From NCBI GenBank assembly GCA_002499705.1, contig DAMU01000029.1, forward strand, positions 1 to 8,887: a stretch of DNA of 8,887 nucleotides, read 5' to 3'. The position numbers were made by a program, and so were the translations under genes. Of this stretch, positions 6,292-8,887 are shown piece after piece (the first letter of the stretch is position 1; each line of letters starts with the position of its first letter). The notes beneath the pieces are model-generated. The model worked only from the letters and a program-made list of their open reading frames with translations. It did not search any database and was not told the DNA's origin. The stretch is from Euryarchaeota archaeon UBA91. GTDB taxonomy: Archaea > Thermoplasmatota > Poseidoniia > Poseidoniales > Poseidoniaceae.

Positions 6292-7644
6292 ATGGCAAAG
6301 TTCGGCGACCATCCAACCCTTCCTCAACCAATTGAAGACTTGTTGATGGAACAAGTTCACACCGTTTTTCTCAAGGCCGATTGCCCTCCGAGAATCAAAC
6401 AAGGCTCGATTGGTGAACTCAAACTCATCGAAGTTGAATCTGACCAAAATTGGGACACTCTTCGAATGGAGGCATTGCAAGAAGAACTTGTCGAACTGGT
6501 CGAGGACAACCGTCACCGTAGCGACTGTTTTCTCGAAATCGACAGGAAGGGATGCCAAGTTGTTCAATTAGGCGACCTTCGTGTTTCCTGTGCTTGGCCG
6601 CCTTTTGCTGATGCCCGAGAAATCACCATTGTTCGACCGGTAGCGAAATTGTCACTGGGGGATTATGAACTCGATGAACGACTCATTGCTCGCTTGGCTG
6701 ACCACCACCGCGGGGTCTTTATTTGCGGCCGACCAGGTTCTGGAAAAACGACCCTTGCTCAAGCAATTGCAGAATACCTCGACACAGATATCGGGGCCAT
6801 GGTCAAAACAATGGAGGCTCCTCGTGACTTGCAATTAGCTGACCGAATTACCCAATATGCGCCATTGGAAGGCGATCTCGAGAAAACCGCTGAAATTATT
6901 TTCCTCGTGCGCCCCGATTTCGTCATTTTTGATGAGGTTCGACGAACTCGTGATTTCGAGATATTTGCCGATGTCCGACTTGCAGGTGTTGGTCTCTTGG
7001 GCGTGACACACGCGAACTCCGCACTTGAAGCCATTCAACGGCTCATTGGAAAGGTTGAATTGGGGCTTGTGAGTCAAGTTCTCGACACCATTATTCACGT
7101 CGAAGCGGGCCAAATACAACAGGTTCTTGAATTGCGAATGACGGTCAAACCGCCGACAGGAATGCAGGAAGAACTTGCCCGTCCTGTCATTGAAGTGGTT
7201 GAATTCCCAAGTGGGAAAATTACTCATGAAATGTTCGCCTTTGGTTCTGAAATTGCCGTTGTTCCCGTCGATGGCCGGGCTTCTACCGGAGTTTCTCCTC
7301 TCAAAGCCCTCGCCCGTGACCAGCTGGTCCACATGATTCAGCAATGGGTTGGCGTTCAGTGCCAAGTTCAATTCAAAGGAGAAACAAGCGCTACAATCTA
7401 TGCTCCGCAAAACATGATTCCAACACTGATTGGCAAGGGAGGAGAAAACGTCCGTCAACTCCAAGATGAACTTGGCGGGATGCACCTTAGCATCGAATCT
7501 TTCGAGGACATGCCCGAGGGTCTTGCTGCGCCAAAAAGAGGTCATTGGGAAGACGTTTCAGATCGTAGAAGTAGAGAAAGCAGGGCATGGGAGCGACAAA
7601 ATCGCGGTAATAAATCTCGTAAAGGAAAGAAAAACCGAAGATAA
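6292..7644 (+). CDS. Archaeal PilT-like ATPase with KH domain, lacking the PIN domain
   Basis: 450 residues. It matches the ATPase-KH part of the archaeal PIN/PilT-ATPase/KH family (COG1855 type). After a short N-terminus (1-22), the conserved region starts at about 23 (TVFLKADCPP). CFLEIDRKGCQVVQLGDLRV (79-98) is typical. The ATPase core has Walker A GRPGSGKTT (146-154), TMEAPRDLQ (173-181), Walker B VIFDEVRR (211-218) and the histidine-containing GVTHAN (237-242). A KH-like RNA-binding domain occupies about 335-402 with the loop IGKGGENV (380-387). Residues 424-450 are a very basic tail. Usual members are about 600 residues with an N-terminal PIN ribonuclease-like domain. None is present here, and a TGA at 6280-6282 in the same frame shows no upstream extension. 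Likely a cytoplasmic RNA-associated ATPase; the exact role of this family is not established. No Shine-Dalgarno is seen before ATG 6292. Confidence 0.9.
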   Translation: MAKFGDHPTLPQPIEDLLMEQVHTVFLKADCPPRIKQGSIGELKLIEVESDQNWDTLRMEALQEELVELVEDNRHRSDCFLEIDRKGCQVVQLGDLRVSCAWPPFADAREITIVRPVAKLSLGDYELDERLIARLADHHRGVFICGRPGSGKTTLAQAIAEYLDTDIGAMVKTMEAPRDLQLADRITQYAPLEGDLEKTAEIIFLVRPDFVIFDEVRRTRDFEIFADVRLAGVGLLGVTHANSALEAIQRLIGKVELGLVSQVLDTIIHVEAGQIQQVLELRMTVKPPTGMQEELARPVIEVVEFPSGKITHEMFAFGSEIAVVPVDGRASTGVSPLKALARDQLVHMIQQWVGVQCQVQFKGETSATIYAPQNMIPTLIGKGGENVRQLQDELGGMHLSIESFEDMPEGLAAPKRGHWEDVSDRRSRESRAWERQNRGNKSRKGKKNRR

Positions 7645-7696
7645 CGCAACTGAAAACATGAGCGGGAACGGCACCCCCCTTTCATGAGTGGTCGTT

Positions 7697-7704
7697 CATA
7701 TTTA
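7697..7704 (+). promoter_or_regulatory. Archaeal TATA-like box for the acidic-tail membrane protein
   Basis: CATATTTA lies with its centre about 27 bases upstream of the ATG at 7728. This is the spacing expected if transcription starts at the start codon itself, and there is no Shine-Dalgarno in front of that ATG, so a leaderless transcript is likely. It suggests that this gene and the following one form a separate transcription unit from the ATPase gene. Confidence 0.6.
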
Positions 7705-7727
7705 GATGATGAAAAAAACCGACATCC

Positions 7728-8351
7728 ATGTCCGGGAACGCTCCTGCGAATGGAAAGCCAAAAAGACCTCTCGTCAAGTTTCTTCTTGAAAATCGTTCAT
7801 TGATGAATTACTTCTCAATCCTCATGATTATCTATGCTGTTTGGGCGACTGTCGAAGTAATCACCAACGCCTCTGGAGCATCCTGGTGGCCTCCAGAAAC
7901 TGGTATTCCGGCTTCTGAAATTTACAACAACCCCGATAATATCCAAACCATCAACAACGGTTGGGTCATCGGCACAGGTGCTGTTTTGGGGACCGTCGGC
8001 ACCATGATTCAGTATTTCTACCGGGCAGCGCCTTACGTTGATGCATCTATGCAAGCAACAGCTGCATTAATCATCTCGGCAGTGAAGGAAGACGAAATCC
8101 AAGAATCCGCTGAAAAAATGGCGAAAGAAATGATTGCTGCGGCCGAAGAAGAAGCTCCTTTCGAACCTGTGGATGAGAAGGCAGAGACCGATTTAGATGC
8201 GGACGCATCCGAAGAAGTTGTCGAAGAGGTTGTTGACGAGGTCGTCGACGATGCGCCTGAAGAGGCTATTGAAATCAATGAAGAAGAAAACGGTAATGCC
8301 AGTGCCGAAGTCGAAGAATCGGCTGAAAACAGCGGAAAGAAAAAATTCTGA
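7728..8351 (+). CDS. Two-helix membrane protein with long acidic tail, unknown function
   Basis: 207 residues. A basic N-terminus (1-24, several Lys/Arg) suggests a cytoplasmic start. Two hydrophobic helices lie at about 27-47 and 79-98, separated by a polar loop with WWPPETG (53-59). A mildly hydrophobic, perhaps amphipathic stretch at 104-119 follows. From about 120 to 203 the protein is rich in Glu, Asp and Ala and probably cytoplasmic, including the repetitive EVVEEVVDEVVDD (163-175), and it ends GKKKF. The charged tail could be a coiled or disordered interaction arm for a basic partner, such as the tail of the neighbouring KH protein, but this is only a guess. The start at 7728 is supported by the TATA-like box 27 bases upstream. 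The next gene's Shine-Dalgarno overlaps this stop codon, so the two are probably co-translated. I do not recognise a family. Confidence 0.75.
   Translation: MSGNAPANGKPKRPLVKFLLENRSLMNYFSILMIIYAVWATVEVITNASGASWWPPETGIPASEIYNNPDNIQTINNGWVIGTGAVLGTVGTMIQYFYRAAPYVDASMQATAALIISAVKEDEIQESAEKMAKEMIAAAEEEAPFEPVDEKAETDLDADASEEVVEEVVDEVVDDAPEEAIEINEEENGNASAEVEESAENSGKKKF
8211..8250 (+). repeat. Short degenerate tandem repeat encoding E/D-E-V-V units
   Basis: Codons for Val-Val preceded by Glu/Asp pairs recur about every 12 bases (GAAGTTGTC, GAAGAGGTTGTT, GACGAGGTCGTC). The units are not identical at the DNA level, pointing to old or selection-maintained low complexity in the acidic tail rather than a fresh slippage tract. 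Confidence 0.5.
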
Positions 8352-8360
8352 GGTGAAAAT

Positions 8361-8887
8361 ATGTGGGAACATCGATCTGTATCTAACAAAGTCTATACTG
8401 AAACTAAACAAATGCGTTCAAGCGAAACTTATGTTCGCTTGATGGATGTCGTCGAAGAAGTCGTCACAAAGGCGCAAATTGATGAATTCGATTACGTTGA
8501 ATTTTTGAAATATATTCCTCAACGAGGTCCATGGGAAGAAGTTCCAGAATCCGACATCGCTAAGGCAGACCCACGCACTCGGTATATCGGCCCTGCGCGT
8601 GCACGCCTTCTCAACACAAACCTGATTCTTGGCTCGTCCTGGATTGAAGCAGAGCGTTTCAAATTCGAGCGCCGTATCAAGAATGTTTCAGATTTCCTCA
8701 AGCAGAAAACCATCATCAATGCAAACATGTGGACGCCAAAACAACTCTCTACAACTCAAACGTTGTTCATTTGTTCTGCTGGTGACGAAGACCGTATGGG
8801 TGGTTCATTCCTTACCGGAGACGGCCCAACCTCATCCCATCCCTTCCTCGGGGCGCCTGAAGGAGAAGAGCCAGAATGGGAACCGAT
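8361..8887 (+). CDS. Unrecognised soluble protein, 3' end beyond the window
   Basis: The frame stays open from ATG 8361 to the window end, giving 175 codons and two further bases, so the gene is partial. GAGGTGA (8350-8356) stands four bases before the ATG and overlaps the preceding stop, which firmly supports this start and coupling to the acidic-tail membrane protein. The visible part has no signal peptide or membrane helix. It starts with a charged helical-looking region (about 1-55), then QRGPWEEVPESD (54-65), RYIGPARARLL (74-84), a basic amphipathic stretch ERFKFERRIKNVSDFLKQK (98-116), ICSAGDEDRMGGSF (137-150) and a Gly/Pro/Glu-rich end (153-175). None of these is a motif I can assign. 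Codon use looks like the neighbours. A partner of the membrane protein is plausible from operon position only. Confidence 0.75.
   Translation, partial: MWEHRSVSNKVYTETKQMRSSETYVRLMDVVEEVVTKAQIDEFDYVEFLKYIPQRGPWEEVPESDIAKADPRTRYIGPARARLLNTNLILGSSWIEAERFKFERRIKNVSDFLKQKTIINANMWTPKQLSTTQTLFICSAGDEDRMGGSFLTGDGPTSSHPFLGAPEGEEPEWEP

Noticed and set aside
6835..7545. 236-codon open frame on the minus strand opposite the ATPase-KH gene
   Set aside because: It lies wholly antisense to a strongly recognised conserved protein, shows no family features and is best explained by codon bias of the true gene.
8033..8389. Serine/threonine-rich minus-strand frame with repeated SSTT units
   Set aside because: It is the mirror of the acidic Glu/Asp/Val tail codons of the plus-strand membrane protein, which has a TATA-like box and operon context.
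1..8887. Search by eye for tRNA, rRNA, CRISPR repeats, insertion-sequence ends and integrase genes
   Set aside because: Nothing convincing was seen. Coding density is high and all gaps are under about 90 bases.

Overview
The window looks like a piece of an archaeal chromosome, most plausibly from a marine Thermoplasmatota lineage such as Candidatus Poseidoniia (Marine Group II). This assignment is an inference. It rests on a PilT-like ATPase fused to a KH domain, which is a characteristic archaeal protein family; on TATA-like boxes about 24-27 bases upstream of two start codons with no bacterial -35/-10 pattern; on Shine-Dalgarno sequences of the GGTGA/GAGGTG type inside operons; and on moderate GC with tight gene packing. 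I see no rRNA, tRNA, CRISPR array, insertion sequence or integrase.

Left part, minus strand (1-2958): three envelope genes read leftwards. A polytopic membrane protein of about 12 helices is followed, with a TGATG stop/start overlap, by a single-pass membrane protein with a large outer domain. After 82 bases that hold a TATA-like box comes a lipoprotein with a clear lipobox and PKD/Ig-like beta domains. None of the three is a family I can name, but together they look like an envelope module.

Middle, plus strand (2983-5828): a compact three-gene glycan cassette, divergent from the membrane module with only 24 bases between the start codons. It encodes a TupA-like ATP-grasp enzyme, a GT-A-type glycosyltransferase (start codon overlapping the previous stop, strong Shine-Dalgarno) and a Gfo/Idh/MocA oxidoreductase. 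A reasonable reading is synthesis and decoration of a surface glycan, possibly with an amino-acid amide made by the ATP-grasp enzyme. The divergent membrane module could serve export or anchoring, but that link rests only on position.

Right part, plus strand (5877-8887): a small four-helix membrane protein; an archaeal PilT-type ATPase with a C-terminal KH domain and a basic tail but without the PIN domain that normally begins this family; a two-helix membrane protein with a long, very acidic tail, preceded by its own TATA-like box; and the first 175 codons of a soluble protein I do not recognise, coupled to the preceding gene by a Shine-Dalgarno that overlaps its stop codon. The window ends inside this last gene.

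The points most worth a second look are the glycan cassette with its unusual enzyme combination and an Asp-to-Asn change in the oxidoreductase, the PIN-less ATPase-KH protein, the very short divergent control region with a palindrome holding start codons on both strands, and the uncharacterised three-part envelope module.
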